A DNA stretch of 64,000 bases, taken from assembly GCF_013409995.1 (NCBI RefSeq), contig NZ_JACCBX010000003.1:310001-374000 (forward strand), read 5' to 3'. Below are positions 55,253-64,000 of the stretch, piece after piece. Every line of letters begins with the position of its first letter. Position 1 is the first letter of the stretch. The notes under the pieces were generated by a model. It did no database searches, had not been told where the DNA came from, and saw nothing but the letters and a program-made list of their open reading frames with translations. Made by a program: the position numbers and the translations under genes. The stretch comes from Neobacillus driksii. GTDB lineage: Bacteria; Bacillota; Bacilli; Bacillales; Cytobacillaceae.

Positions 55253-57321
55253 ATGCTATTATTTTCAAGTTTGTATTTTTCTAACTTATAATAAAGATTC
55301 CTAACCGACAAACCAAGGGCTTTTGCAGCGGCCGTCTTATTACCATTAAAACGTTGAAGCGTTTGTTGGATAATTTCTGTTTCATAATCTTCAACCATTG
55401 CAGTTAAGGAACGATCCTGCTGGATTGGTTCGCTATTGGCGGATACTTGTGGTTCAGTTCCCATCTTTTTAGGCCTTAATTCGGGAAGGTGATGTATGTT
55501 AATGAATGTTTCATTGTAATTCATAAAAATCATTGCCCGGCCAAGAATATTCTCTAGTTCCCGTACATTCCCCGGCCAATCATAATTGATTAATTTCAGA
55601 AGTGCTGCCTGGGCAACACCCTCGACATTTCTGCCGTAATCGCGATTAATTTTTTGGATAAGCCTTTCACACAATACAGGAATCTCTTCTTTTCGATTCC
55701 GAAGCGGCGGAATATGTATTGGCATACGATTTAGACGATAGTATAAGTCTTCCCTAAAAGAACCTTTTGCAATTCCTTTTTCAAGGTTCACATGGGTTGC
55801 GGCAATGATTCTAACATTTATCGGAACGGGTTTTGTGCCTCCTACTCGGATGATTTCATTTTCTTGCAAAACTCTTAGTAATTTCGCCTGAGTATTAGCT
55901 GAAAGTTCGCCTATTTCATCTAGGAAAATACTTCCGTTATTTGCTTCTTCGAAAAAGCCCCTTTTTCCCCCTCTTTTTGCCCCAGAGAACGCCCCTTCTT
56001 CATAACCAAATAATTCACTTTCTAGAAGAGTCTCTGATATGGCAGCACAATTAACACGTATAAATTTGTTGTATTTTCGATCACTTGCATTATGTATAGC
56101 ATGGGCGAACAATTCTTTCCCTGTACCAGATTCGCCTCGTAAAAGGACCGTTGCCGGCGTTTTAGCACCCAGCTTCGCCTGCTCAATTGCAAGCTTCATT
56201 TCCTCAGAACTGCCGATAATATCCTCAAAAGTATACTTCGCTTCAAGCGTGCGGATGATTTGTCGTGCGCGATTCAATTCCCGGTTTAAAGATTTAATTT
56301 CTGACATATCATGAATAACGCCAACACTGCCTTTTAGTTTCCCTTTTACAATAATCGGCGCGACATTAACAATGACTTCCCGCTTATTAGCTCCTACTCG
56401 CATCGGGACCCCGCGGACTGCTCTTCTTGTTTGAAGAACCTTCATATGCATACTATCGCCTTCGGATATATCTGCTGTTGCCGGGTGACCAATCACTTGT
56501 TCTTGTGTAAGACCCGTTAGACGGGTATACGCCGGATTTATGAGAAGACCCCTTCCGTTTTCATCCACTACCGAAATCGCATCATCACTGGAGTGGATAA
56601 TAGCCTGAAGCATGGTTTGAATTTCTTTTAAATCGGTAATTTCCTCCGCAAGGTTCACTACCTCTGTGATATCTTTAAAAACTGCAAATGCACCTATTAA
56701 AGTTCCATTCTCTTCAATGATGGGAATGCGGGTTGTGATAATTTTCCGCCCGTTCCCCAAATTCATTTCTTGATTTTTCTCTATTCTTCTCGTTTCAAGA
56801 ATTAATGGAAGTCTACTCTCAGGAATGACTTCGACAACGTTTTTCCCAATCGCTTGGTCCCGTTTTACACCGGTCATTTCTTCCGCTCGTCGATTAAATA
56901 GAATCACTATCCCCGTAGAATCTATTACCAGCATCCCATCATTCGCTGCATTAAAGATTAGTTCTTGTTGATAGGAAGCATTCTGGTGCTTAACGATTAA
57001 CTCTTCCTTTTCTTCTAATAGCTTCGCTAGAAGAAAGGCAACACTGCCAGGAATTAGAACCGTTTTCTTGTCCTTAATGCTCCTTAACTCTTGAAAAACA
57101 TGTTCATTCCCGGTTACCTCAATGATGATATCAATCTGCTCGTTTATATAAGGCTTCCAGTCTGTCCCAGTAGTGATCCCTTCACTTTGTGCCAACATAA
57201 TCCCTGGTGCATCAAGGTTTCTATCAATCACAACCTGAACGTTTAAAACTTCTGTTTCGTTGAGTAATTTAAGGATCGCTGTACCACCCTTACCGGCACC
57301 AACAATCATCACATTTTGCAT
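55246..57321 (-). CDS. bkdR: Sigma-54-dependent transcriptional activator BkdR
   Basis: This is a 691-residue enhancer-binding protein. An N-terminal Rossmann-like segment (1-110, [14 protein letters not shown]) may sense a metabolite. Two PAS domains follow (about 118-225 and 235-345). The AAA+ domain (about 370-600) has Walker [12 protein letters not shown], Walker [11 protein letters not shown] and the sigma-54 contact loop GAFSGA, in which the usual Thr is Ser. The C-terminal Fis-type helix-turn-helix reads [23 protein letters not shown]. It lies directly before ptb with no terminator between, so readthrough into the bkd operon is possible. Confidence 0.94.
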   Translation of the reverse strand: MQNVMIVGAGKGGTAILKLLNETEVLNVQVVIDRNLDAPGIMLAQSEGITTGTDWKPYINEQIDIIIEVTGNEHVFQELRSIKDKKTVLIPGSVAFLLAKLLEEKEELIVKHQNASYQQELIFNAANDGMLVIDSTGIVILFNRRAEEMTGVKRDQAIGKNVVEVIPESRLPLILETRRIEKNQEMNLGNGRKIITTRIPIIEENGTLIGAFAVFKDITEVVNLAEEITDLKEIQTMLQAIIHSSDDAISVVDENGRGLLINPAYTRLTGLTQEQVIGHPATADISEGDSMHMKVLQTRRAVRGVPMRVGANKREVIVNVAPIIVKGKLKGSVGVIHDMSEIKSLNRELNRARQIIRTLEAKYTFEDIIGSSEEMKLAIEQAKLGAKTPATVLLRGESGTGKELFAHAIHNASDRKYNKFIRVNCAAISETLLESELFGYEEGAFSGAKRGGKRGFFEEANNGSIFLDEIGELSANTQAKLLRVLQENEIIRVGGTKPVPINVRIIAATHVNLEKGIAKGSFREDLYYRLNRMPIHIPPLRNRKEEIPVLCERLIQKINRDYGRNVEGVAQAALLKLINYDWPGNVRELENILGRAMIFMNYNETFINIHHLPELRPKKMGTEPQVSANSEPIQQDRSLTAMVEDYETEIIQQTLQRFNGNKTAAAKALGLSVRNLYYKLEKYKLENNSMQ

Positions 57322-57507
57322 TTTTTCGCCCCTTTATTATATTTGAAAAAGAAAACTTTTTCACACCAACATAATCGAAAACATGCAATATTTTTCATTA
57401 TCTATTCTATATTTTTTTACTTGCCTTGACAAATTATATCCTTGTACTAATATTTCTTTTGAAGGTATAATTCTTATGACTGATCAAACAATTGGAAGGA
57501 TTTAATT

Positions 57508-57750
57508 ATGAGGCGGATTATTGCTCTACTTATATTAGTTATCCCAGGCTTTTTAGCTGGTTATGGCATTAAATTAATGCGCGATATGACTTTCGGGATT
57601 CTTCAAAGCCCAATCCCCTTCTTATGGCTTCAATTTCTATTAGGCCTGATATTATTCATTGGTGGATTAGGATTCGTTGCCGGCTTTATTTTTCATCGGG
57701 ATAGAAAGAGAAATAAAGTACAAACGAGGTTTTCTAATACAAAAAAATAA
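57508..57750 (+). CDS. yqzF: DUF2627 family small membrane protein (YqzF)
   Basis: This is an 80-residue protein with two hydrophobic segments (IIALLILVIPGFLAGYGI and FLWLQFLLGLILFIGGLGFVAGF) and a basic C-terminal tail (HRDRKRNK). It matches the DUF2627/YqzF family found between bkdR and yqiK in Bacillus. Function is unknown. It is a single gene, convergent with yqiK and sharing a bidirectional terminator. GGAAGG precedes the ATG. Confidence 0.85.
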   Translation: MRRIIALLILVIPGFLAGYGIKLMRDMTFGILQSPIPFLWLQFLLGLILFIGGLGFVAGFIFHRDRKRNKVQTRFSNTKK

Positions 57751-57775
57751 AAGAGGCCTTTTACGGTCTCTTTTC
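57748..57775. terminator. Bidirectional terminator between yqzF and yqiK
   Basis: Arms AAAAGAGGCC / GGTCTCTTTT (one mismatch) with a 6-base loop and A/T runs on both sides. It overlaps the ends of both genes. Confidence 0.8.
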
Positions 57776-58498
57776 AAATTGTTGCTTTATTTTTAACGCC
57801 TTTACAGGGTCGTCAGTAATAATCGCTGTACAGTTAATTCTTAAAAGCCTGTTAATGTCTGATTCTTTATTGACAGTATATGGTCTTACTGCTATACCAT
57901 TTTCCATTGAACCCTTGATAATTTCATCAGATACAGACACTAACTTCGGGTGAATTCCTTTTGCGCGTATAGACTGTGCATAAATCCATGGCATATAAAT
58001 TCGCTCATTGAACAGCGGTGCTGTCTCGATTTCAGGTGCTGTCCGATAGCTTAAAACAATACTGTAATGATTAAATGATGAAATAATAATTCGATCATTT
58101 AAGTTATATTTTCGAACTAGCTGAATGACCTTTTCTTCCAATCCCTCATAAGGAAATAGATTATTTTTCAACTCTATGTTACAAACTAATTGATTGGATT
58201 GCATCCATTCAAGAACCTCAATTAAGGATGGAATTGGTTCCTTTTTCTCACCTTTTTTATTGGCATTGAACTTTCGTATCTCTTTAAAAGGTAAATCTTT
58301 AACAAAGCCAGTGCCACTTGTTGTCCGATCAACTTTTTCATCATGAATGACCACGACTTCACCGTCTTTCGTTAATTGGACATCAAGCTCTAAACCGTCA
58401 GCATTTGCTTTTTCTGCAGCTATAAATGCACTCATAGTATTTTCTGCAAAAAGTGCAGAATAACCTCGATGAGCAAATATTTGTGTCATTTTATTCAC
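57761..58498 (-). CDS. yqiK: Glycerophosphodiester phosphodiesterase (YqiK/UgpQ-like)
   Basis: This is a 245-residue cytoplasmic GDPD-family TIM-barrel enzyme without signal peptide. The catalytic and metal motif HRGYSALFAENTMSAF (His-Arg, Glu-Asn) is followed by GLELDVQLTKDGEVVVIHD (Glu, Asp and His). It cleaves glycerophosphodiesters to glycerol-3-phosphate and an alcohol. It is divergent from the small YycC-type gene, the two starts being 32 bases apart, so their promoters must overlap. Confidence 0.93.
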   Translation of the reverse strand: MNKMTQIFAHRGYSALFAENTMSAFIAAEKANADGLELDVQLTKDGEVVVIHDEKVDRTTSGTGFVKDLPFKEIRKFNANKKGEKKEPIPSLIEVLEWMQSNQLVCNIELKNNLFPYEGLEEKVIQLVRKYNLNDRIIISSFNHYSIVLSYRTAPEIETAPLFNERIYMPWIYAQSIRAKGIHPKLVSVSDEIIKGSMENGIAVRPYTVNKESDINRLLRINCTAIITDDPVKALKIKQQFEKRP

Positions 58499-58530
58499 TT
58501 CCCAATTAAAGAATGGAGGTAGTTCTTACA

Positions 58531-58668
58531 ATGAAACCTTTACAATTATCGCCCGAAACAGCTGTTAAACTTGCCGAAAAATTAAATGTTCCGTTAGAAA
58601 AGCTTATGCACATGCCTCAGCATATACTTATTCAAAAATTAATGGAACTTGAAAAAGAAAATAAATAA
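58531..58668 (+). CDS. yycC: YycC-family small protein
   Basis: This is a 45-residue protein with GGAGGT nine bases before the ATG. The sequence LQLSPETAVKLAEKLNV followed by LEKLMHMPQHILIQKL matches the YycC-like family of short helical proteins in Bacilli. No function is known. It is probably cytoplasmic, with no hydrophobic segment. It stands alone, followed by the terminator it shares with spo0A. Confidence 0.8.
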   Translation: MKPLQLSPETAVKLAEKLNVPLEKLMHMPQHILIQKLMELEKENK

Positions 58669-58683
58669 TCATTATATCTAATG

Positions 58684-58716
58684 AAAAAAGCCTTCATACC
58701 GAAATGAAGGCTTTTA
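58684..58716. terminator. Bidirectional terminator between yycC-type gene and spo0A
   Basis: Arms AAAAGCCTTCA / TGAAGGCTTTT with an 8-base loop and flanking A and T runs. Confidence 0.88.
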
Positions 58717-58734
58717 CTTTTATTATTGATCTTT

Positions 58735-59526
58735 TCAAGAGGCCTTATGTTCTAAACGTAATTTATCCGCAACCATAGCGATAAACTCTGAGTTTGTTGG
58801 TTTAGCTTTGGACATGCTTACGGTGTATCCAAATAACGAGGAAATGGAATCAATGTTTCCACGGCTCCATGCAACCTCAATAGCATGTCGGATTGCACGT
58901 TCCACACGGCTGGCTGTCGTATTATATTTCTTTGCAATATCAGGGTATAATACCTTGGTAATAGATCCCAGTAATTCAATGTCATTGTATACCATTGAAA
59001 TAGCCTCACGTAAGTATAAATATCCCTTAATATGAGCAGGAACGCCAATCTCGTGAATAATGCTTGTAATGCTGGCATCTAAGTTCCTTGGTTTATGTTC
59101 AGTGTGTGTCCGGTAATTTCCGGTAGGAACCTTGCGGCTAACCTGGCTGCTTTTACCACTCACCTGACGGATGTGATTTCCTAAATTCTCCATATCAAAC
59201 GGCTTTAAAATAAAATAAGACGCTCCAAGCTCTACAGCCTTCTTCGTAACGTCTTCTTGACCAAATGCAGTCAACATAATAACGTTTGGAATAGCGCCTT
59301 TCTTCAACTCTCTTAAGCGCTCTAGAACGGCTAATCCATCAAGATGAGGCATAATAATATCTAAAACGAGTACATCCGTATCCGTTGATTCAAGCATATC
59401 TAAACAATCCTGACCATTGTGAGCAATACCTGCAATCTCCATATCATCCTGGGACGAAATATAGTCCTCTAATAACCCCACTAATTCCCTATTGTCGTCA
59501 ACGACACAAACTTTAATCTTTTTCAC
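58735..59526 (-). CDS. spo0A: Master sporulation response regulator Spo0A
   Basis: This is a 263-residue two-domain regulator. The receiver has VVDDN (acidic pocket), phospho-acceptor Asp56 in VLVLDIIMP, and ILKPFDM with the conserved Lys. The C-terminal DNA-binding domain (about 150-263) contains [18 protein letters not shown] and [21 protein letters not shown], which includes the recognition helix and sigma-A contact region. Residues and length match B. subtilis Spo0A. Phosphorylated by the phosphorelay, it controls entry into sporulation. It is monocistronic, with a sigma-H promoter and 0A boxes upstream. Confidence 0.98.
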   Translation of the reverse strand: MKKIKVCVVDDNRELVGLLEDYISSQDDMEIAGIAHNGQDCLDMLESTDTDVLVLDIIMPHLDGLAVLERLRELKKGAIPNVIMLTAFGQEDVTKKAVELGASYFILKPFDMENLGNHIRQVSGKSSQVSRKVPTGNYRTHTEHKPRNLDASITSIIHEIGVPAHIKGYLYLREAISMVYNDIELLGSITKVLYPDIAKKYNTTASRVERAIRHAIEVAWSRGNIDSISSLFGYTVSMSKAKPTNSEFIAMVADKLRLEHKAS

Positions 59527-59608
59527 CTTTATTTCCTCCTCAAATCCAAATGGTCATATCTCTATTTTATCGTTTATCTTTTATTGTCTTAATTCTATTC
59601 TAAATTAG

Positions 59609-59637
59609 AAATTCGACAATGCAACTAAAATTCCTCT
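59609..59637 (-). promoter_or_regulatory. Sigma-H promoter of spo0A with overlapping 0A box
   Basis: Minus strand: -35 AGAGGAATT (59629-59637), 11-base spacer, -10 GTCGAATTT (59609-59617), matching the sigma-H consensus RNAGGAWWW / RNNGAATWW. The 0A box TGTCGAA (59612-59618) overlaps the -10, so Spo0A~P can act on its own promoter, as known for B. subtilis. A vegetative promoter was not assigned in the 310-base spo0A-spoIVB gap. Confidence 0.85.
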
Positions 59638-59741
59638 AGTTTTTTTAATATTTCTTAAAATAGTGATAAAATCTTATCTTTTCTTTATTTTCCTTTAAAT
59701 TTCGACTAAATTCGCATATATGCCTTATTCTTCCATTCTTT

Positions 59742-59748
59742 TGTCGAA
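59742..59748 (+). promoter_or_regulatory. Upstream 0A box in the spo0A-spoIVB intergenic region
   Basis: TGTCGAA on the plus strand, about 215 bases upstream of the spo0A start and 124 bases beyond the promoter-proximal box. It may be part of the autoregulatory set. Confidence 0.55.
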
Positions 59749-59760
59749 TAATCTTATGTA

Positions 59761-59792
59761 AAACAAAATAGGCTGAATCGCCTATTTTGTTT
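59761..59792. terminator. Terminator of spoIVB
   Basis: Thirteen-base arms beginning AAACAAAATAGGC with complementary GCCTATTTTGTTT, and a 6-base loop, flanked by A and T runs. It lies about 45 bases after the spoIVB stop codon. Confidence 0.88.
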
Positions 59793-59836
59793 TTATTCTT
59801 AGTATGGTCTAGCTGTAATGGAGTTTCGTTTTCGTT

Positions 59837-61126
59837 TTAACTTGCTTTTTCTTGTGGTTTTTCATATATGTTAATTCCTGCTTCATTTAACATCCATTCA
59901 ATGTGCACTCCATAACCGGAGGTTGGATCATTGACAAAGACATGTGTTACGGCACCAATCAGCTTACCATCCTGAATAATAGGACTTCCGCTCATACCTT
60001 GAACGATTCCACCCGTTTTTTCTAGAAGCCTTGGGTCGGTAACTTTTAATACCATGCCTTTCGTTGCTGGAAATTTCTGCGGGATAGTGCTGACAATTTC
60101 AATATCAAATTCTTCAACCTTGTCATCATTTACAACTGTTAAAATTTTTGCCGGACCCTCTTTTACTTGGTGAGAAAGGGCTATTGGCATTGGCTTATCC
60201 ATAATTCCGTTCTTTAAATCTCTATTTAACACCCCAAATATGCCAAAGGGGCTATTTTTTGTGATATTTCCGACAATTTCACGATCTGAAGAGAAACGTG
60301 CAAGCTTTTCACCAGGATCACCATTACTTCCTTTTTCAATCGAGGTAACAGTTGAACGAACGATTTGACCATCTTCTACAACTATTGGCTTCTTTGTATC
60401 CATATCAGAAATAACATGTCCTAAAGCACCATATTTTTTCGTTTGTGGATGAACAAAAGTCATGGTTCCAATACCTGCTGCTGAATCACGAATATATAAT
60501 CCAAGCTTATAGGAGTTTTCGCCCTTATCTTTAAGCGGAGTAAGCTTCGTTGTGAACTTACCACTTTCCCTGCTTATAACCATATCTAATGCCTGCCCGC
60601 TTTGCCCTGCATTTTGTACAAAAGGAGCTACGTCTGTCATTTTTTCAATTTTGTTTCCATTGATTTCGGTAATGATATCACCAATTTTTATTCCTGCAAT
60701 TTCACCAGGTGATTTTTTTCCATCTTCGGTATTAACTAAATGGTGACCTACGACCAATACGCCAACCGTGTTTAATTTTACACCAATGGACTGTCCTCCT
60801 GGCTGTACTTTAAAATCCTTTAAGACATTTACATCGACTTTTTTTACCGGAATTCCTGCAAATTCCAGTAACATTTCATCTTTACCGTCTACACTGGCTG
60901 TTAGGGAAACGCTGCTTTGATCTTGTTCAAGTGTGATATTTGGATTGTGAGATACTAATGAGGCTGATACCGGTACAGCCTTTTGGAAAGTATAATCTTG
61001 TCCTTCAAAGACTGTAATGGTCTTTGGTATATCAAGGTACTGCTGAAATGGCTGAAAAAATAGAACGCTGATTAATGAAACAAGGAGAATTCCACCAATG
61101 ATCTTTCTAATTATTTCTAACTTCAA
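59837..61126 (-). CDS. spoIVB: SpoIVB serine peptidase (forespore-to-mother-cell signalling)
   Basis: This is a 429-residue S55-family protease that, secreted from the forespore, triggers pro-sigma-K processing by cutting SpoIVFA. A membrane-spanning N-terminus (about 8-28) is followed by a PDZ domain (about 110-200, [18 protein letters not shown]) and the peptidase domain: catalytic His in [10 protein letters not shown] and Ser in [22 protein letters not shown]. The frame extends to a GTG at 61135, but GAGGAGA lies only one base before it; TTG at 61126 has better spacing and a start like that of B. subtilis SpoIVB. Sigma-G control is expected from the family but not shown here. Confidence 0.95.
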   Translation of the reverse strand: MKLEIIRKIIGGILLVSLISVLFFQPFQQYLDIPKTITVFEGQDYTFQKAVPVSASLVSHNPNITLEQDQSSVSLTASVDGKDEMLLEFAGIPVKKVDVNVLKDFKVQPGGQSIGVKLNTVGVLVVGHHLVNTEDGKKSPGEIAGIKIGDIITEINGNKIEKMTDVAPFVQNAGQSGQALDMVISRESGKFTTKLTPLKDKGENSYKLGLYIRDSAAGIGTMTFVHPQTKKYGALGHVISDMDTKKPIVVEDGQIVRSTVTSIEKGSNGDPGEKLARFSSDREIVGNITKNSPFGIFGVLNRDLKNGIMDKPMPIALSHQVKEGPAKILTVVNDDKVEEFDIEIVSTIPQKFPATKGMVLKVTDPRLLEKTGGIVQGMSGSPIIQDGKLIGAVTHVFVNDPTSGYGVHIEWMLNEAGINIYEKPQEKAS

Positions 61127-61226
61127 AATCTTCACTCTCCTCGCTTCTGTTTCACACTTATATCGAAATGGCTACATCTTTAATTTTGCCTGCATCTGCG
61201 CCATTTATAACCTGATACAACATAAA

Positions 61227-61252
61227 AAAGCTCCCCTAATTGGGAAGCTTTT
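61227..61252 (-). terminator. Terminator of the argR-recN operon
   Basis: Minus-strand hairpin AAAAGCTTCCC / GGGGAGCTTTT (one bulge) with an AATTA loop, followed by a T run. The recN stop codon lies within the loop and descending arm. Confidence 0.85.
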
Positions 61253-62936
61253 CAATTTTTTTATTTTCTGAAGCTAAAAACAACAATTCCTCGGCATGTT
61301 TTTTAGTTAAATCAGTAATTTCAGCACCTGAAATCATGCGGCCAATTTCCTTTATTTTCTCCTCCACACTAAGTGGACTGACCGAAGTTTTGGTCCGGCC
61401 GCCTTCAGTAACCTTGGAAATAAACAGATGAGTATCTGCCATGGCCGCTACTTGTGGTAAATGAGAAATACATAAAACTTGCGAATCAACAGCTACATTA
61501 TATATTTTTTCAGCAATTGACTGGGCCACTCTGCCGCTGACTCCTGTATCCACCTCGTCAAAAATAATCGAGGTAACACCTTGGTGCTTTGAAAAAATAC
61601 TTTTTAGTGCCAGCATAATTCTTGATAGCTCTCCGCCGGAGGCAATCTTTGATAATGGCTTTAATGGTTCACCAGGATTTGTGGAAATATAGAACTCCAC
61701 GTGATCGACTCCGTTTTTAGAAAAATGGGGTAAGATAGTTTCAAATCGAATTTCGAATACAGTTTTCGCCATGTAAAGTTCTTTTAACTCATTGTGTATT
61801 AAGTTAGTAAGCTTATCAGCCCAGTGTTTTCGGAGTTCAGTTAACTGCTTAGCCTCAAGAATTAAGTCCTTTTTAATGGATGTTAATTGTTTTTCTAATT
61901 GACCTATATGAGTTTCTTTATTCTGCAATGTTTCGATTTCTTCTTCGATTTTTGCAGCGTATTCTAAAATTTCTTCAATGGTTTTTCCATACTTCCGCTT
62001 CAATTGATTAATTTCATTTAACCGTTCTTCAATCTCATTTAAACGCTGCGGATCATATTCTAATCCGTCTAGATCATTCCTTAATGTCCGAGAAGCATCT
62101 TCTAATTGATAAAAGCTGTTCATAACGGATTCATATATTTCTTTATAAGAGGAATCCAATGAAGCAGCATCTTCAAGGTGCCCCATTACCATACTAATCC
62201 AATCCAGCCCCTTTTGTTCTCCCGTAAGAGCATTATAACTGGATTGAATCGCCTCAAATACTCGCTCAAAATTTGCAAGCTTTCTTTTTTCTTCGAAAAG
62301 TTGTTCATCTTCATTAATCTTTAATTTTGCATTTTGAATCTCATCAAACTGAAATTGAATGAGATCCAGTCGGTGCGCTGTCTTTTGCTCATTTTCACTT
62401 AATGATTTAAGCTTCTGGGACGTTTGTTCATAGCGGTGAAACACTTCTTGATATTCTGCCTGTGACTGAGAAATTTCTTCAATCCCGTATTGGTCGAGCA
62501 ATAGTAAATGCCTGCTCTCATCCATTAAATCTTGGTGTTCGTGCTGACTATGTATGTCCACTAGTGTGGAACCTACTTCACGAAGAGTCGATATCGTCAC
62601 TAGCTTTCCATTGATTCTACAGACACTTTTGCCTGAACGAGAGATATCTCTCCGTAAAACAACCATTCCTTCTTCAATTTCGATTCCAAACTCAAGCGCC
62701 TTTGAATGACAAGGATGGTGTTCATCAATTTGAAAAAGACCTTCGATTTCGGCTTTTTCCTCTCCATGTCTGACAAACTCAGCGGAACCTCTGCCACCTA
62801 CGAGCAGATGGATAGCGTCAATAATAATGGATTTCCCTGCACCTGTTTCTCCTGTTAAAACGGTCAGCCCTTTGTCAAAAGAAACGGAAAGGGCCTCAAT
62901 GATAGCAAAGTTCTTAATCGATAATTCTGATAACAA
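61236..62936 (-). CDS. recN: DNA repair protein RecN
   Basis: This is a 566-residue SMC-like ATPase acting in double-strand-break repair and recombination. Walker A is GETGAGKSIIIDAI (about 29-42). A long coiled coil (about 150-390) is interrupted by the family's hinge. Signature LSRIMLALKS and Walker B SIIFDEVDTGVSG follow. The start is TTG at 62936 with AAAGGGGGA seven bases upstream. It follows argR by 14 bases, the usual argR-recN operon of Bacilli. No LexA box is evident in that short gap. Confidence 0.96.
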   Translation of the reverse strand: MLSELSIKNFAIIEALSVSFDKGLTVLTGETGAGKSIIIDAIHLLVGGRGSAEFVRHGEEKAEIEGLFQIDEHHPCHSKALEFGIEIEEGMVVLRRDISRSGKSVCRINGKLVTISTLREVGSTLVDIHSQHEHQDLMDESRHLLLLDQYGIEEISQSQAEYQEVFHRYEQTSQKLKSLSENEQKTAHRLDLIQFQFDEIQNAKLKINEDEQLFEEKRKLANFERVFEAIQSSYNALTGEQKGLDWISMVMGHLEDAASLDSSYKEIYESVMNSFYQLEDASRTLRNDLDGLEYDPQRLNEIEERLNEINQLKRKYGKTIEEILEYAAKIEEEIETLQNKETHIGQLEKQLTSIKKDLILEAKQLTELRKHWADKLTNLIHNELKELYMAKTVFEIRFETILPHFSKNGVDHVEFYISTNPGEPLKPLSKIASGGELSRIMLALKSIFSKHQGVTSIIFDEVDTGVSGRVAQSIAEKIYNVAVDSQVLCISHLPQVAAMADTHLFISKVTEGGRTKTSVSPLSVEEKIKEIGRMISGAEITDLTKKHAEELLFLASENKKIEKLPN

Positions 62937-62950
62937 GGTATATTCCCCCT

Positions 62951-63400
62951 TTAAAGCATGTCAAGGAACCGGTTTGTTATTGTCTCTGTATCTTCTGGTG
63001 TACGACAAATGATTAATATCGTATCATCGCCGCAGATGGTTCCTAGTACTTCCTCCCAATCAAGGTTATCTAATAAAGCACCAATTGCCATAGCATTACC
63101 AGGCAGACATTTCATTACTAATAAATGACCTGCGGAATCTATGCGGACAAAGGCATCCATCAATGATCTTTTTAATTTTTGCAATGGATTAAAACGTTGA
63201 TCGGCCGGAAGGCTATATTTGTATCTCCCATCTAATAACGGAACTTTAACCAGATGTAGTTCCTTAATATCTCGAGAAACTGTTGCTTGTGTCACATTAA
63301 ACCCTGCACTTTTTAATTCATCAACAAGTTCATCTTGTGTTTCAATATCATTAGCAGTGATAATTTCTCTAATCTTTATATGACGTTGACCCTTATTCAA
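62951..63400 (-). CDS. argR: Arginine repressor ArgR/AhrC
   Basis: This is a 149-residue hexameric regulator of arginine biosynthesis and catabolism. The winged helix-turn-helix (1-70) has [27 protein letters not shown]; the C-terminal domain has [33 protein letters not shown], the arginine-binding and trimer-forming part. TTG at 63400 is chosen over the longer frame because GGGGTGA lies five bases upstream and [14 protein letters not shown] is the conserved family start. It is cotranscribed with recN. Confidence 0.96.
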   Translation of the reverse strand: MNKGQRHIKIREIITANDIETQDELVDELKSAGFNVTQATVSRDIKELHLVKVPLLDGRYKYSLPADQRFNPLQKLKRSLMDAFVRIDSAGHLLVMKCLPGNAMAIGALLDNLDWEEVLGTICGDDTILIICRTPEDTETITNRFLDML

Positions 63401-63510
63401 TCGATTCACCCCGTAATTATTAAAACATTTGCGTATCTTGTACAAAAATGTCGCTTATACCCATATGTTAGCCCATTTTGCTAAGGAAGTACAATTAATA
63501 TTTTGCGAAA

Positions 63511-63752
63511 GGCTGTGTTAATATAACCTGTTGATTTCCACTCCACTAAGGAATGCTTCTTAGAATAATCATCGCAGGGACAGGCGGTCTTTGCCTGTCC
63601 CGAGGCACTTCGCTTTCCGCGGGCGTGCCGGGGAGCCTCCTCGGCGCTTAAGCGCCTGCGGGGTCTCCCCAGCCCCGTACTCCCGCAGGAGTCTTCGTGC
63701 CTTCCGTTCCAATCAACAGGGTGCAAAATTAACAATTTGCTTTAACACAGCC
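63511..63752. repeat. MITE-like GC-rich repeat element with terminal inverted repeats
   Basis: Terminal inverted repeats GGCTGTGTTAA (63511-63521) and TTAACACAGCC (63742-63752); a second inverted pair CTGTTGATT / AATCAACAG lies inside. The interior (63575-63710) is strikingly GC-rich against the AT-rich surroundings and contains several nested palindromes (for example CGCTTAAGCG). Similar elements with the CTTCCG...CCAATCAAC edges are scattered through many Bacillaceae genomes, as I recall. No transposase is encoded; open frames across it are artefacts of its GC content. It sits between the argR promoter region and yqxC. Confidence 0.8.
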
Positions 63753-63771
63753 TATGAAAAAGATCCAAACC

Positions 63772-63804
63772 AAAAAGGAAGGAAAAGCATAGGCTTATCC
63801 TTCC
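63772..63804 (-). terminator. Terminator of the yqxC-type methyltransferase gene
   Basis: Minus-strand hairpin GGAAGGA...TCCTTCC with inner AAGC / GCTT pairing and a CTAT loop, followed by TTTTTGG. The stop codon lies in the first arm. Confidence 0.85.
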
Positions 63805-64000
63805 ACGTCTTGTTTAGATTTAAATTCCGAATGAGCATCTTTTACAATTTGTGCAGGCTGTTCAGGCAACTGATTTTGACCGGTTTCCTGCTCCCCCATC
63901 CATTTTAGGTGGAGGAGAAACTCTATATTTCCATCTCCACCGGTAATCGGAGAAAAGGATAAATTAATCGCATTAAACCCTTGTCCAAGTGCAAAATCAA
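63795..64000 (-). CDS. yqxC: TlyA-family rRNA methyltransferase, C-terminal part (YqxC), truncated by the window edge
   Basis: Only the last 67 codons are in the window. They read GFNAINLSFSPITGGDGNIEF, then LLHLKW, which is the conserved end of the TlyA/YqxC S4-domain 2'-O-methyltransferase family (hemolysin A-like). A variable tail of about 35 residues rich in Gln and Glu follows. The position upstream of argR-recN agrees with B. subtilis order. The catalytic and S4 domains lie beyond the window. Confidence 0.88.
   Translation of the reverse strand, partial: DFALGQGFNAINLSFSPITGGDGNIEFLLHLKWMGEQETGQNQLPEQPAQIVKDAHSEFKSKQDVEG

Noticed and set aside
63481..63908. Two overlapping open frames, one on each strand, through the GC-rich segment before yqxC
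   Set aside because: They follow the palindromic GC-rich repeat core, have no ribosome-binding site, and read as Arg/Pro/Ser-rich shadow sequence. The repeat explains them.
1..64000. CRISPR array, tRNA/rRNA genes, prophage or insertion-sequence transposase
   Set aside because: No regularly spaced repeats, no clover-leaf or rRNA signatures and no recombinase or transposase coding frame were found; only the MITE-like repeat at 63.5 kb.

Overview
The window is a piece of a low-GC Gram-positive, spore-forming Bacillaceae chromosome (Bacillus or Neobacillus-like). It carries spo0A, spoIVB and argR-recN next to the branched-chain keto-acid (bkd) operon. The backbone gene order matches what I remember of the Bacillus subtilis yqjM-to-yqxC region: namA, rnz, zwf, dinB, (island), yqjE, yqjD, mce, a YkuD-type transpeptidase, yqjA, artRQP, brxB, methylmalonyl-CoA mutase genes, bkd operon, bkdR, yqzF, yqiK, spo0A, spoIVB, recN, argR, yqxC. 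No rRNA, tRNA, CRISPR array, phage gene or transposase gene was seen.

Region 1 (1-5.1 kb) is housekeeping: an old yellow enzyme, RNase Z, glucose-6-phosphate dehydrogenase and a Y-family DNA polymerase. The 6-phosphogluconate dehydrogenase gene that lies between zwf and dinB in B. subtilis is absent.

Region 2 (about 5.2-33.6 kb) is an accessory carbohydrate island between dinB and yqjE, and it is the most interesting part. It holds three ABC importers and three sets of regulators. (a) A six-gene minus-strand operon (13.3 to 5.3 kb) encodes a binding protein, two permeases, a signal-peptide-less parallel-beta-helix enzyme of the inulin fructotransferase / difructose-anhydride-III hydrolase family, and a YesM/YesN-type two-component system. 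Its promoter carries a cre-like site over the -35 box. (b) A second minus-strand operon (25.9 to 14.5 kb) encodes two LplB/LplC-type permeases, a binding protein, an intracellular GH32 fructosidase, a DUF624 membrane protein and a secreted 1801-residue protein with two GH32 modules. The second GH32 module has Glu where the catalytic nucleophile Asp is expected. A LacI-family repressor gene and four identical palindromic operators lie upstream. (c) A ribose-type (CUT2) importer with a HAD phosphatase gene and a DeoR regulator completes the set. Read together, the genes suggest extracellular fructan depolymerisation, import of oligofructosides and possibly the cyclic disaccharide DFA III, and intracellular cleavage to fructose. 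A very small Spo0E-family gene sits between operons (a) and (b).

Region 3 (33.6-57.3 kb) is amino-acid and propionate metabolism: M20 peptidase, carboxyltransferase, methylmalonyl-CoA epimerase, methylmalonyl-CoA mutase (two subunits) with its MeaB GTPase, an arginine-type ABC importer, and the ptb-bcd-buk-lpdV-bkdAA-bkdAB-bkdB operon. The last has a textbook sigma-54 promoter and its activator BkdR just upstream. Ile/Val breakdown to propionyl-CoA and its conversion to succinyl-CoA are thus encoded side by side. A 31-residue Prli42-type stressosome miniprotein gene lies at 37.05 kb.

Region 4 (57.5-64 kb) contains yqzF, a glycerophosphodiesterase, a YycC-type small protein, spo0A (with a sigma-H promoter overlapped by a 0A box), spoIVB, recN, argR, a MITE-like GC-rich repeat, and the 3' end of a TlyA-type rRNA methyltransferase.
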